Shown here in pieces: positions 1-9,055 of a stretch of DNA of 64,000 nt (the first letter of the stretch is position 1; every line of letters begins with the position of its first letter). Position numbers and translations under genes: made by a program. The notes under the pieces were generated by a model. The model worked only from the letters and a program-made list of their open reading frames with translations, made no database searches and was not told the origin of the DNA. This DNA is from Ferrovibrio terrae (GTDB lineage Bacteria > Pseudomonadota > Alphaproteobacteria > Ferrovibrionales > Ferrovibrionaceae): assembly GCF_007197755.1 (NCBI RefSeq), contig NZ_CP041636.1, positions 2,206,001-2,270,000 on the forward strand, read 5' to 3'.

Positions 1-1041
1 TCGATCCGCCTGAATGCGCTGGAGCGCGACGCCACGGTAAATCGCAACCTGCTTGAGCAGATGATGAGCCGCGCCAAGGAAACCGTTGGCCAGGATCTGC
101 TGCAGAAGCCGAATGCCAAGCTGATCTCGGCTGCGGCCCCGCCGACGCAGCCGGGCTTCCCGCCCAAGACCCTGCTGGTCTTCCTGGGCGCCGTGGCCGG
201 TGCGCTGATCGGTATGGCCTACGCCTTGTTGCGTGAGGGTGTCGATCGCACCTTCCGTCGCGCCGACCAGATTGAATCCCTCACCGGCCTGCCGGTACTG
301 GCCATGATTCCAACGCTGCGCGGCAGCATCACGCCGATCGCGCATGTGCTGCGCAAGCCGGTCTCGCCTTACAGCGAGGCACTGCGCAAGCTGCATATCG
401 GGCTCGAACTGTCCGAGGCGGCGCAGTCGCCCAAGACCGTGCTGTTTGGCTCCGCCGTGCCGGGTGAGGGCAAGACAGTGCTGGTCGCCTCAATGGGCCG
501 CATGCTGGCCAGCCATGGTCGCCGCATCCTGATGATCGACTGCGACTGGCGCAATCCCCGCCTGCACAAGGCATTCCAGTGCCAGAACCGCAACGGCTTG
601 GCTGAACTGCTGTGCGATCAGCCCGAGCGAATCGAGGACTGCATCTTTACCGACACGCTGTCGGGTGCCGACCTGATTCCGTCGGGTGTTTTCACGCCGC
701 AGGCGATGCGCTACCTCACCACGGATCGCATGAAAATGATTCTGCATGCGCTGGCGCCGCGCTACGACATGATCTTCCTGGATACCGCCCCGGTTCTGGT
801 CGGTGCCGAGGTGCTGACGCTGTCGCGCATGGTCGACAAGGTCGCTTTCGTCGTGCGCTGGGGCGATACCAAGCGCGATGCGGTGATGGAGGCCATGAAA
901 GACCTGATCGAGGTAAACGCCGATGTAGCCGGAATCGCCATGACCCGCGTCGATCCGAAGGGCTATCGCAGCTATTCCTACAGCGAGCTGAACTACGAAT
1001 ATGAAAGGCCGATGCTGGCCAAGCCGGTCAACTGGAGTTGA
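1..1041 (+). CDS. Wzc/ExoP-type polysaccharide tyrosine autokinase (C-terminal part, truncated by window start)
   Basis: Bacterial tyrosine kinase that controls chain length and export of exopolysaccharide at the inner membrane. The frame is open from base 1, so the ATG at 61 is internal. The first codons (IRLNALERDATVNRNLLEQ) look like the end of the GNVR coiled-coil region that precedes the second membrane helix in this family. A hydrophobic segment follows (about 170-235). The cytoplasmic kinase domain has Walker A (AVPGEGKT, about 455-480), Walker A' (ILMIDCDWRNPR, about 527-560) and Walker B (YDMIFLDTAP, about 763-795). The C-terminus is Tyr-rich (YRSYSYSELNYEY), the usual autophosphorylation cluster. 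The stop is three bases before the next glycosyltransferase start, so the two are probably one operon. The N-terminal Wzz domain lies outside the window. Confidence 0.9.
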   Translation, partial: SIRLNALERDATVNRNLLEQMMSRAKETVGQDLLQKPNAKLISAAAPPTQPGFPPKTLLVFLGAVAGALIGMAYALLREGVDRTFRRADQIESLTGLPVLAMIPTLRGSITPIAHVLRKPVSPYSEALRKLHIGLELSEAAQSPKTVLFGSAVPGEGKTVLVASMGRMLASHGRRILMIDCDWRNPRLHKAFQCQNRNGLAELLCDQPERIEDCIFTDTLSGADLIPSGVFTPQAMRYLTTDRMKMILHALAPRYDMIFLDTAPVLVGAEVLTLSRMVDKVAFVVRWGDTKRDAVMEAMKDLIEVNADVAGIAMTRVDPKGYRSYSYSELNYEYERPMLAKPVNWS

Positions 1042-1044
1042 CGC

Positions 1045-3501
1045 ATGGTTCGTCAACTCGAGGATTCGCGTGAGCCGGTCCTCTTCGTGACGCAGCATTA
1101 CTCACCGGAAGTGATCGGTTCCGCGCCGTATTGCGTCGATCTGGCCGAGGGGCTGGTACGCAGGGGCCGGCAGGTCACCGTGCTGGCCGGTCTGCCGCAT
1201 TATCCAGATCCGGCTGAATTCGAAGCTTTCATGGACGACCCGCCGCTGCGGCAGAACCTGTCCGGTGTAATGGTCGAGCGGCTGCACAGCTGGCTGCCGA
1301 AACGCCGCTCGGCGCTGCTGCGGGTGGCTGGTGAACTTGCCTTTATGCTCACCGGGCTGTTTGCGCTGCTGCGCGGCCGGTTCAAGCGCCATGAAGTGGT
1401 GATCTCGCTCTGCCCGTCGATCTTCGCGGTCCTGCTCGGCATGATGGCGAAGATGCGCGGCGGTCGCCATGTCGCCATGGTGCATGACGTTCAGTCCGGC
1501 CTGGCGCAAAGCCTGGGCATCGTCCGTTTCGGATTTCTGGTGCGGCTGATGCGGCTGGCTGAACGCTTCATTCTCAACCGCGTCGACCTGATCCTGGTGC
1601 TGTCGACTGAAATGGCCGCCACCTTGCGCGGCCTGGGCGTGACGCAGCCGATCGAAGTGCTGCCGATCTGGGTCGATATCGATGCCATCCGGCCACGTCC
1701 GGTGCCGACGGACCAGCCGATCACGGTTCTCTACAGCGGCAATTTCGGTCGCAAGCAGGGGCTGGATCAGCTTGTCGAGCTGGCTGCTGAACTGGCGCAA
1801 AAGCGCCCGGAGGTACGCCTGCTGCTGCGCGGCTCGGGCGGCGAGCGTGCCGCCGTGATGGCGGCCGTGGCCGAACGCAGCCTGACCAATGTCGAATTCG
1901 GAGATCTGGTAGCACGCGAACAGCTGGGCCGGGCGCTGGCCGAGGCCACATTGCATCTGGTGCCGCAAAAGCCCGACGGCGCCGATTTTGCTGTGCCATC
2001 GAAAATCTACAACATCATGGCGGCCGGCCGCTGCTTCGTCACGACGGCCTTGCCGGGCAGTGCCCTGTGGAACCTGCAGGCGCAGACCAGGGCTTTCATC
2101 TGCGTGCAGCCTCAGGATACGGCCGCGCTGACCCAGGCGGTGATTGAGTTGCTGGATGATCCGGCGCGTTGTCGTGCCATGGCGGGGCTGGGCCGGGCGC
2201 ATATCGAGGAGCAGCACGCTCGCGACACGCTGGTCGCGCGAATCGATACATGGCTGATCTCGCTGTGCCGCGAAGGCAGCCTGCCGGGGCATCGCCGTGA
2301 TCTGTTGGTGCTGGAACCCGACGGCGACGGCCATGCAGAGGAATGGCTGCGGCATCTGCTGGTGCATCTGGGGCGTCAAAGCCAGGTCGAACGCATCTGG
2401 CTCGCGATTCCGGGCAACCTGCGCGACCGCCTGACCGAGCAGTTACCGGCGCATCTGCGCCACCGTATCGGCCTGCTGGCGCTCACGCCAACGGAGCTGC
2501 ACTACTGTACGCATCGCCGCCTGGCGATCAGCGGCATGGCACGCTGGTGGGTGATGCGCCGCTACCTGATCCGCACCGGCGCCGAGATCGGCTATTTCCT
2601 GTCACTGGATCATCTTTCGCTGCCGCTGGGCCTGGGTCTTGGCGCTGGCGGACGGCGGTTGAGCGGCATCCTGTTCCGCCCCTCGGTGCATTACCACGAG
2701 ATCGGTAATTATAAGCCGAGCCTGGGTGAGAAGCTGCGCGACTGGCGGAAAGCAGTGCTGTACCGCGGCATGTTGCGCAATCCGGCCGTAGATGCCGTGT
2801 TGACGCTCGATCCGTTTTTCGCCGATTTCGCGTCTGAGCATTATCCGGGCGGCAAGAAGGTGGCACCGGTGCCGGATCCGGCCTTTCCCGTCGTGGCAAT
2901 TCCCGCCAACGACGACCACACGCCGGCCGGCCTGCCGCAGGATCGACAAGTGCTGCTGCTGTTCGGGGCGCTGACCGAGCGCAAGGGCGTGCTGCATCTG
3001 CTGGAGGCGCTGCGGCGCCTGCCGGATGCCACCGCGAGCAAAACCGCTGTGATCATTGCAGGGCGGGTGGCACCTGAGATCAGCGACAGGTTCTTTGCGA
3101 AAGAAGCGCATGTCCGCCGCGAAAAAGCGGGGCTTTGGCTGAAAGTGGAGAATCGCTGGCTGAGCAGCGCCGAAATTGCCGCGCTGGTGCGGCGTTGCGA
3201 CATCGTGCTGGCGCCGTATCAGCGCTTTGTCGGCTCCAGTGGTGTTCTGCTCTGGGCGGCGCACGCCGGAAAACCGTTGCTGACCCAGGACTACGGTCTG
3301 CTCGGTCGGCTGGTGCGAGATCACGGTCTCGGCATTGCCGTCGATACGGGCAATCCGAACGATCTGGCGGCAGCCATCACCGGCATGATCGACCAGAATC
3401 CGCAAACCCTGCTTGATACGCGTGCAGCTGCCGCATTTGTATCGCAGCGCACACCCGAAACGTTCGCATCGCATATCTACGCCAGCTTGCGCGGTTCCTG
3501 A
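1045..3501 (+). CDS. Tandem glycosyltransferase: two GT-B-like domains in one protein
   Basis: An 818-residue cytoplasmic protein, about twice the usual GT4 length. Residues 1-400 form a WcaI-like GT4 enzyme: N-terminal VLFVTQHYSPEVIGSAPY, then a nucleotide-sugar half starting ITVLYSGNFGRKQGLDQL, with the acceptor/donor segment FAVPSKIYNIMAAGRC. Residues 415-818 form a second, more diverged GT-B fold, beginning RRDLLVLEPDGDGHAEEWL and with donor-side motifs VLLLFGALTERKGVLHLL and YQRFVGSSGVLLWAAHAGKP. It probably adds two sugars of the repeat unit, or one domain is structural; this is inference. It sits between the autokinase and the priming transferase in an exopolysaccharide locus. The ATG at 1045 follows the previous stop by three bases. 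Confidence 0.85.
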   Translation: MVRQLEDSREPVLFVTQHYSPEVIGSAPYCVDLAEGLVRRGRQVTVLAGLPHYPDPAEFEAFMDDPPLRQNLSGVMVERLHSWLPKRRSALLRVAGELAFMLTGLFALLRGRFKRHEVVISLCPSIFAVLLGMMAKMRGGRHVAMVHDVQSGLAQSLGIVRFGFLVRLMRLAERFILNRVDLILVLSTEMAATLRGLGVTQPIEVLPIWVDIDAIRPRPVPTDQPITVLYSGNFGRKQGLDQLVELAAELAQKRPEVRLLLRGSGGERAAVMAAVAERSLTNVEFGDLVAREQLGRALAEATLHLVPQKPDGADFAVPSKIYNIMAAGRCFVTTALPGSALWNLQAQTRAFICVQPQDTAALTQAVIELLDDPARCRAMAGLGRAHIEEQHARDTLVARIDTWLISLCREGSLPGHRRDLLVLEPDGDGHAEEWLRHLLVHLGRQSQVERIWLAIPGNLRDRLTEQLPAHLRHRIGLLALTPTELHYCTHRRLAISGMARWWVMRRYLIRTGAEIGYFLSLDHLSLPLGLGLGAGGRRLSGILFRPSVHYHEIGNYKPSLGEKLRDWRKAVLYRGMLRNPAVDAVLTLDPFFADFASEHYPGGKKVAPVPDPAFPVVAIPANDDHTPAGLPQDRQVLLLFGALTERKGVLHLLEALRRLPDATASKTAVIIAGRVAPEISDRFFAKEAHVRREKAGLWLKVENRWLSSAEIAALVRRCDIVLAPYQRFVGSSGVLLWAAHAGKPLLTQDYGLLGRLVRDHGLGIAVDTGNPNDLAAAITGMIDQNPQTLLDTRAAAAFVSQRTPETFASHIYASLRGS

Positions 3502-3513
3502 CGCGCGGTGACC

Positions 3514-3536
3514 GTTCTGTTGCATCGCAACGGAAC
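3514..3536. promoter_or_regulatory. Inverted repeat between the two glycosyltransferase genes
   Basis: A 10-bp stem (GTTCTGTTGC / GCAACGGAAC, one G-T pair) with a 3-base ATC loop in the 142-bp gap before the priming sugar transferase. No T-run follows, so it is not a plain intrinsic terminator. It could be an operator, a Rho-linked structure or part of a leader. The rest of the gap shows no clear feature. Confidence 0.4.
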
Positions 3537-3643
3537 AACCCCGGCTTGGTCACAAGACCTTGCATAAGCCGTATGGCACATCGAACCGGTAGCGCGGCGG
3601 ATCGTCTCCGCGCCGAGTGAAAATGCCGAACCTGGAGTAGCGC

Positions 3644-5236
3644 ATGTCGTTCGACATTCCCACCTTAGACCGCAGGTCCACGGCGCGTGCCAATTCATCA
3701 GCCTCGCCTGTCCAGACCAAGCCCCAGGCGCGCGCGATAGCGCATCCCGCAGCATGGCGCAGCAACGACAGTGTCAGGACAGATGGCGCGCACCCGGCGC
3801 GCAGCTCGCGTCGCATCGAATCTGTGGTGCGCGAGCCTATCTCGCTGCCTATTGTCAGCGGACTGCTGCGCGCGTGCGATGCGTTCTCGATTCTCGCTGC
3901 CGGTCTGGTCGCGCTGATGCTCGCGGCGCCAGATCTGCCGATGGATGGTTCATATTACGTCGCGCTGTCCTTCTTCGGTGCTGTGGTGGCTGGCAACTGC
4001 CTGCATCTCGCCGGTGCGTACCGCGTCGAAAAGCTGCGGCTCAGCAATATCGGCTGGGCCCGGCCGGTCGGTGCCTGGACGGTCGCGGCGGCCATCACCG
4101 CCGCGACGGTGATGGCGACCGGCGCGTCGCTCGAGCAGAACTGGACCTGGCTGGCGCTGTGGTTCACGCTCGGCCTGTTCCTGCCGCTGCTGGCGCGTGG
4201 CGCCCTTGCCATCCGCATGGATTACTGGCGCAAGGCCGGCCGCCTGCGTCGCCGTCTTGCCATTCTTGGCGCCGGCCCCGGCGGTCAGATGCTGCTGCGC
4301 CGCTTCCTGGCGGCGCGCAGCGACAACGACGTCGCCATCGTCGGGCTGTATGACGACCGCACTGGCCCGTTGCCATCCGGCTGGCGTGGCCATGCTGTGC
4401 GCGGCAACTGCACTGACCTGCTGGAAGATATCCGGCGCGAACGCATCGACATGGTGGTGATCGCTGCAGCACCAGGCGATGCCGGCATGGATGAGATGCT
4501 GGCGCAGCTGCGCTGCGTCGCGGTGGATATCTGCTTCTGCCCCAATGCCGACTATGCCGTGAAGGCACGCAACGGGGTGGAAACTATCGGCCAAGTGCCT
4601 TTGATGGTAATCGAACGGCGGCCGCTGCGTGACTGGAGCGGCATCGCCAAGGAAATCGAAGACCGTGCCTTTGCCGCGATGATCGTGGTGCTGATTTCCC
4701 CGGTTCTGGCAGCGATTGCTCTGGCGATCAGAATCGACAGTCCCGGTCCGATCCTGTTCAAGCAGAAGCGCTACGGCCGCAACAACCAGCTGATCGAGGT
4801 GCTGAAGTTCCGCAGCATGTATCACCATGTGCGCGATCCCAACGGCACGCAGCTCGCCACGCGCAATGATCCGCGAGTGACCAGAGTTGGCGCTTTCATA
4901 CGCCGTACCAGTCTCGATGAGCTGCCGCAGTTCTTCAATGTGATCCGCGGCGATATGTCGGTGGTGGGGCCGCGCCCGCATGCACTGCTCTGCAAGGCCG
5001 GCGGTGTGCTCTATCAGGATGCGGTGGAGAATTACGATTGGCGTCACCGGATCAAGCCGGGCATCACCGGTTGGGCCCAGGTCAACGGCTGGCGCGGCGA
5101 GACCGAGACGGTCGAGCAGATTCAGAAGCGCGTCGAGCACGACATTTACTATATCGAAAACTGGTCCCTGCTGCTGGACGTGAAGATCATCATCAAGACG
5201 ATCTTCTGCGGCTTTACCGGCAGTAAGGCCTATTGA
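3644..5236 (+). CDS. Polyprenyl-phosphate sugar-1-phosphate transferase (WcaJ/PssY type), priming enzyme
   Basis: Integral membrane enzyme that starts the repeat unit by moving a sugar-1-phosphate, usually glucose-1-phosphate, from a UDP-sugar to undecaprenyl phosphate. The 530 residues show the usual layout: a disordered N-terminus of about 60 residues, four or so membrane helices (about 75-190), a CoA-binding-like Rossmann domain ([17 protein letters not shown], about 205-220), a further membrane segment ([18 protein letters not shown]) and the bacterial sugar transferase domain with [31 protein letters not shown] and [17 protein letters not shown]. These are the family hallmarks. GGAG lies about eight bases before the ATG at 3644. 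The exact sugar cannot be read from the sequence. Confidence 0.93.
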   Translation: MSFDIPTLDRRSTARANSSASPVQTKPQARAIAHPAAWRSNDSVRTDGAHPARSSRRIESVVREPISLPIVSGLLRACDAFSILAAGLVALMLAAPDLPMDGSYYVALSFFGAVVAGNCLHLAGAYRVEKLRLSNIGWARPVGAWTVAAAITAATVMATGASLEQNWTWLALWFTLGLFLPLLARGALAIRMDYWRKAGRLRRRLAILGAGPGGQMLLRRFLAARSDNDVAIVGLYDDRTGPLPSGWRGHAVRGNCTDLLEDIRRERIDMVVIAAAPGDAGMDEMLAQLRCVAVDICFCPNADYAVKARNGVETIGQVPLMVIERRPLRDWSGIAKEIEDRAFAAMIVVLISPVLAAIALAIRIDSPGPILFKQKRYGRNNQLIEVLKFRSMYHHVRDPNGTQLATRNDPRVTRVGAFIRRTSLDELPQFFNVIRGDMSVVGPRPHALLCKAGGVLYQDAVENYDWRHRIKPGITGWAQVNGWRGETETVEQIQKRVEHDIYYIENWSLLLDVKIIIKTIFCGFTGSKAY

Positions 5237-5254
5237 TCATGGTGAACACCTTAT

Positions 5255-6445
5255 ATGAGATGTCTCTGGCTGACACTGGCTGACCCCGAGCCGCGCCATA
5301 ACGGGCAGTATATCTACTCCGGCGGCCTGATCGACGCGATGGAGCAGGGCGGCGCGCAGATGCATGTGCTCGGCCTTGCCCGTCCGGAATCGCCGCAGCG
5401 CGTGAATGGTGCTGATGACGACGGGATACATTGGTGGCTGTCGGACCATCGGCCACGCTCCAACTTGCAGAGCCTGGTCTCGACCCTGCCGCATATCGCC
5501 GACCGCAGCTGGACACCCGGCCTGCGCCAACTGCTCGAATCCCGTCTGCAGGAGGGGCCCTGGGACACCATCGTCTTCGACGGCATCTCGGCCGGCTGGG
5601 CGCTGGATCAGGTGCTGAATCGTTTCCCGAAACGCAGCCGGCGGCCGAAGCTGGTCTATGTCTCGCATAACCACGAGGCCAGTCTGCGTCGGGAAGTGGC
5701 CAACCACCATGAGGATTTCCTAAAACGTCAGGTACTGCGCTACGACTCGCTGAAGGCGGCGCGGCTGGAGCATCGCCTGGTCGATGCGTCCGATTTGGTC
5801 ACGGCCATCACCGAGGATGACGCGCACCAGTATCTGGCGCGCCGGCCCGATCGCCGCGTCGAGGTGCTGACGCCAGGTTATGCCGGCGACCATGGCATCA
5901 GCCGGCGGATCACCAATGCTACGCCACGTCGTGCCGTGATCATCGGCAGCTTCGACTGGATCGCCAAGCGGATGAATCTCGAGCAGTTCGTAGCTGTCGC
6001 CGATCCGCTGTTTGCCGCGCATGGTGCCGAGCTGCAGGTGATCGGCAGCGCGGAAGAATCCTTCCTCAACCGCATGCGGCGCAATGCCTCGGCCACGCAG
6101 TTCACCGGCCCGGTGGATGGCGTGCTAGATTTCATGCGCGATGCCCGCATTGCCCTGGTAGCTGAGCGCCATGGTGGCGGCTTCAAGCTCAAGGTACTGG
6201 ATTACATCTTCAACCGCATGCCGATCCTCGCGCTCTCCGGCTCGGTGGCCGGTGTGCCGTTGCGCCACGAGGACAGCATTCTGTTGTACGAGGACTATGA
6301 GGCGCTGGCGCGCGGCGTACTGCAGGTGATCGACGACTGCGACCGGCTGAACCAGCTGCAGGATCGCGCTTACGCGGCTTGTCGTGACCAATTCGACTGG
6401 ACCAGTCGCGGCGAGCGGCTGATGTCGGCAGTGGCGACGCTATGA
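5255..6445 (+). CDS. Glycosyltransferase, GT4-like
   Basis: A 396-residue cytoplasmic protein with a GT-B-like architecture. The N-terminal half opens with RCLWLTLADPEPRHNGQYIY followed by SGGLIDAMEQGG, which resembles the glycine-rich acceptor-binding loop of GT4 enzymes. The C-terminal half contains AVIIGSFDWIAKRMNL and the segment ERHGGGFKLKVLDYIFNRMP, comparable to the donor-binding helix of GT4 enzymes. Its stop overlaps the start of the next gene by four bases (ATGA), so the two are translationally coupled within the exopolysaccharide operon. The sugar specificity is unknown. Confidence 0.8.
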   Translation: MRCLWLTLADPEPRHNGQYIYSGGLIDAMEQGGAQMHVLGLARPESPQRVNGADDDGIHWWLSDHRPRSNLQSLVSTLPHIADRSWTPGLRQLLESRLQEGPWDTIVFDGISAGWALDQVLNRFPKRSRRPKLVYVSHNHEASLRREVANHHEDFLKRQVLRYDSLKAARLEHRLVDASDLVTAITEDDAHQYLARRPDRRVEVLTPGYAGDHGISRRITNATPRRAVIIGSFDWIAKRMNLEQFVAVADPLFAAHGAELQVIGSAEESFLNRMRRNASATQFTGPVDGVLDFMRDARIALVAERHGGGFKLKVLDYIFNRMPILALSGSVAGVPLRHEDSILLYEDYEALARGVLQVIDDCDRLNQLQDRAYAACRDQFDWTSRGERLMSAVATL

Positions 6446-7797
6446 GGCTGAAAATCATCCATGAACCGAAGCTTGGCACCACCGACATGGTGCTGCTGCT
6501 GATCTTCTTCATCGGGATCTATCTCGGCGTGATCGTGCAGATCACGGCGAAAATCCCGTTCCCGTCCGCGCCGTCGGGCGTGGCGGGCCTGTTCTTGTTG
6601 TGGCGGCGGCGCGACGATATCGTCCCGGCGCATCTGGGCGCGCTGTTCGGCATCGTGCTGCTTTATCTGTTCGCCAGCTTCTGCACTGGCGACCTGACCG
6701 GGCTGTCCAAACGCTTCACTGGCCTGGTGCAGCTGACCTATTCGTTCGTGATCGGCTACGCCATGTTCCTGACGCTGCTGCAGGCCAGTCGGGCGCAGCT
6801 CAGCAGGATGTTCCTGGGGCTAAGCCTGTTCATCCTGATCGGCAGTCTGTTGGAAAGCTATGCCGGCCTTGATCGACTAAGCGATGCAGTTCGCCAGAAG
6901 CTCTATGATTCCGGTATCTACGAAGCCGACATGCGCGACCAGCTGCTCTATGGCAAGGTGCGACCGAAGCTGTTTACCTCCGAGCCATCCGCCGTTACCT
7001 TCGGCTATACACTCTTTACCTTCTCCTGGTTCGTGGTGTCGCAGCACCGCCGCAAGCTGTTGCTGTTCGTGCTGCTGATGGCTGGCGGCCTGGTCGCCAT
7101 GCCGGGGCCGACGCTGCTGCTCGGCCTGTTGCTGTTGCCGCCGTATTATCTCTTCGTGCTGCCCGACACGCCGCCGATCGGCAATTTCGGTGCCGGTTAC
7201 CGGCTGGCGGTGTTGATATTCGGCAGTATCGTGCTGCTGGTCTTTGCCGTGCTGGGCGCAACGGTCTATGCGGAGCGCCTGGGCCAGATCCTTAATGGCA
7301 ACGATCCCAGCTTCTTCTATCGCGTGATTGGCCCGGCGCTGGTGGCCTTCGAGGTGATGAAGGAACGTCCTTGGGCCGGCGCTGGCCTGACCGGTGAAAA
7401 CTTCATCGCCGATCTGGTGATGAATGTGTTCGTGCAGTCGTCGCACTTCTCGGCCGGCTGGCGTATCAGCAAGATTTCCGAAGTGCTGACCAATTATTTC
7501 TGGTTGCACTGGATTTATCTCGGTGTGGTCTGGGGTATCATTACCTTTGCCGGCGTGAGCATCTGGCTGCGGTTGCTGGGCGCGCCCAGCCTGCTGTTCT
7601 GCTGGATCGTCTGGATCGTTTTTGGTCAGGCCTCGGGTGCTTATGTCGCGCCCAAGACCTGGGTCGTGCTGCTGCTCGCGGCGGCGCTGTCGATGCTGCA
7701 TCAGCGCGTGGCCGTGCCTGTCGCGCCGCAGCCCGCGATGCCATTCGGGCGGCCACCGCGGTTGCGCCGTCGGTTCGGCCTGGCGCCGCAGGTCTGA
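6442..7797 (+). CDS. Wzy-like polymerase / O-antigen ligase-family membrane protein
   Basis: A 451-residue, very hydrophobic protein with about 10-12 predicted membrane helices, for example DMVLLLIFFIGIYLGVIVQI near the start and LLLFVLLMAGGLVAM in the middle. A large hydrophilic loop around residues 300-350 (ERPWAGAGLTGENF to SAGWRISKISEV) matches the periplasmic catalytic loop seen in O-antigen polymerases and ligases. In this locus it is the best candidate for the polymerase that joins lipid-linked repeat units in the periplasm. The family is poorly conserved, so this rests on topology, loop position and context. Its start overlaps the previous gene and its stop is three bases before the next. 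Confidence 0.72.
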   Translation: MRLKIIHEPKLGTTDMVLLLIFFIGIYLGVIVQITAKIPFPSAPSGVAGLFLLWRRRDDIVPAHLGALFGIVLLYLFASFCTGDLTGLSKRFTGLVQLTYSFVIGYAMFLTLLQASRAQLSRMFLGLSLFILIGSLLESYAGLDRLSDAVRQKLYDSGIYEADMRDQLLYGKVRPKLFTSEPSAVTFGYTLFTFSWFVVSQHRRKLLLFVLLMAGGLVAMPGPTLLLGLLLLPPYYLFVLPDTPPIGNFGAGYRLAVLIFGSIVLLVFAVLGATVYAERLGQILNGNDPSFFYRVIGPALVAFEVMKERPWAGAGLTGENFIADLVMNVFVQSSHFSAGWRISKISEVLTNYFWLHWIYLGVVWGIITFAGVSIWLRLLGAPSLLFCWIVWIVFGQASGAYVAPKTWVVLLLAAALSMLHQRVAVPVAPQPAMPFGRPPRLRRRFGLAPQV

Positions 7798-7800
7798 CCG

Positions 7801-9039
7801 ATGCAGCGGCGCGATCTCCTGGCACTCGGTGGTGCTTTCATTGGCGGCTCGGCGCTGGCGGCTGCTGCCGAGGCCGCACCGGCGCCGGCCGGTCGCCAGG
7901 TCTCTGCCACCGACTTCGGCGCAAAAGGCGATGGCAAAGCTGACGACACCGCCGCATTGCAAGCTGGCCTGGATGCCACCTATGCTGGCACGGGCGGCGT
8001 GCTGCTGGTTCCGCCCGGAACATACCGGATCACCCGTACGCTGCGCATCTCGCCGAAACACAATGTGGTGCACCAATCCGGCATCTTCGGCATGGGTGCG
8101 CGAATCGTCTCCGAGATCCGCGATGGCAGCAACATCATCGACATCGACAGCCAGTCCACCTTCCGATACCTGCTGATCCAGGGTCTGGATATCCTTGGCA
8201 GCGGCGAGGACGGCCATGGCATCCGGCTCGCCTGCGCCGGCAACAAGAACTACCTGTATAATTTCTGCCTGCGCGACCTGGTGGTGCATCGCTGCGGCAA
8301 GAACGGCGCGCAACTGACCGGCAATGTCTTCGAAGGCCAGATCGCCAACTGTTATTTCCGCAACAACCGCGGTCACGGCGCCAGCTTTCATCACGAGGCC
8401 GGAGGTAAAGGCATCCTGTCGGCAGTGCGGGTGATCGGTGGCGTATTCGGCGAGAATGGCATTCACGGCGCCGCCATGCTGGACGGCTGCTATGATGTCA
8501 GCTTCCATGGCTCGTATTTCCTGCTCAACAAGCGATATGGTCTGGTGGCGGAAAACGGTTGCACGCTGCTGTCCAGCTGCGGCTTCGAGAACAACCATGA
8601 AGGTGCTGACGGCTTTGCTCGCGGCGATGCCGGCGTCTGGCTGCAGGGTTTCGGCACACTGGTCGGCTGCACCGCCTATTCGATGTTCAAGCAGCGCAAC
8701 CTGATCCGTGCCGTGCTGGCCGGCCGCCTCGTGCTGGTCGGCTGCTCCGGCAGCGGCGATGCCAAGGCGGCCGAGGCCGGACTGGCGCTGCTGCGGGGCG
8801 ATCCGCGCAGCAGCGCGACGGTGATCGGCTGCAGCGGTGCGGTACGTGGCGAGGGCGGTTTCGAAGCGATCGAGATGGGTGGCACGGATACGGGCCTGCG
8901 CGTCGGTGGCGACTGGCAGAGTCGCCACCTGATGCAACTCGGCGACCACCGACTCTGGGTCGATCGCCAGGGACGCCTGCGCATCAAGCGCGGCCGCCCG
9001 GATGGCGACGACGACGGCGCGCCGGTCGGCCTGACCTGA
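7801..9039 (+). CDS. Exported right-handed beta-helix protein (pectate-lyase-3-like)
   Basis: A 412-residue protein with a Tat-like signal (QRRDLLALGGAFIGGSALAAAAEA) and probable cleavage near residues 25-30. The mature part begins with VSATDFGAKGDGKADDTAAL, the classic entry motif of the pectate_lyase_3 / phage-tailspike-like beta-helix family. The rest is rich in short Gly/Asn/Cys-containing turns (CSGSGDAK, CSGAVRGE, CGFENNHE) typical of stacked beta-helix coils. It probably acts in the periplasm or outside the cell on the polysaccharide made by this locus, as a lyase, hydrolase, epimerase or binding protein; the reaction cannot be named. It directly follows the Wzy-like gene. Confidence 0.78.
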   Translation: MQRRDLLALGGAFIGGSALAAAAEAAPAPAGRQVSATDFGAKGDGKADDTAALQAGLDATYAGTGGVLLVPPGTYRITRTLRISPKHNVVHQSGIFGMGARIVSEIRDGSNIIDIDSQSTFRYLLIQGLDILGSGEDGHGIRLACAGNKNYLYNFCLRDLVVHRCGKNGAQLTGNVFEGQIANCYFRNNRGHGASFHHEAGGKGILSAVRVIGGVFGENGIHGAAMLDGCYDVSFHGSYFLLNKRYGLVAENGCTLLSSCGFENNHEGADGFARGDAGVWLQGFGTLVGCTAYSMFKQRNLIRAVLAGRLVLVGCSGSGDAKAAEAGLALLRGDPRSSATVIGCSGAVRGEGGFEAIEMGGTDTGLRVGGDWQSRHLMQLGDHRLWVDRQGRLRIKRGRPDGDDDGAPVGLT

Positions 9040-9055
9040 CCCTCACATCGGAAGT

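Noticed and set aside
1102-2379. 425-codon minus-strand open frame
   Set aside because: Antisense to the tandem glycosyltransferase; no ribosome binding site or family motif.
6877-8949. 690-codon minus-strand open frame over the Wzy-like and beta-helix genes
   Set aside because: It is antisense to two well-supported genes, His/Gln/Ala-rich and without any motif; a typical high-GC shadow frame.
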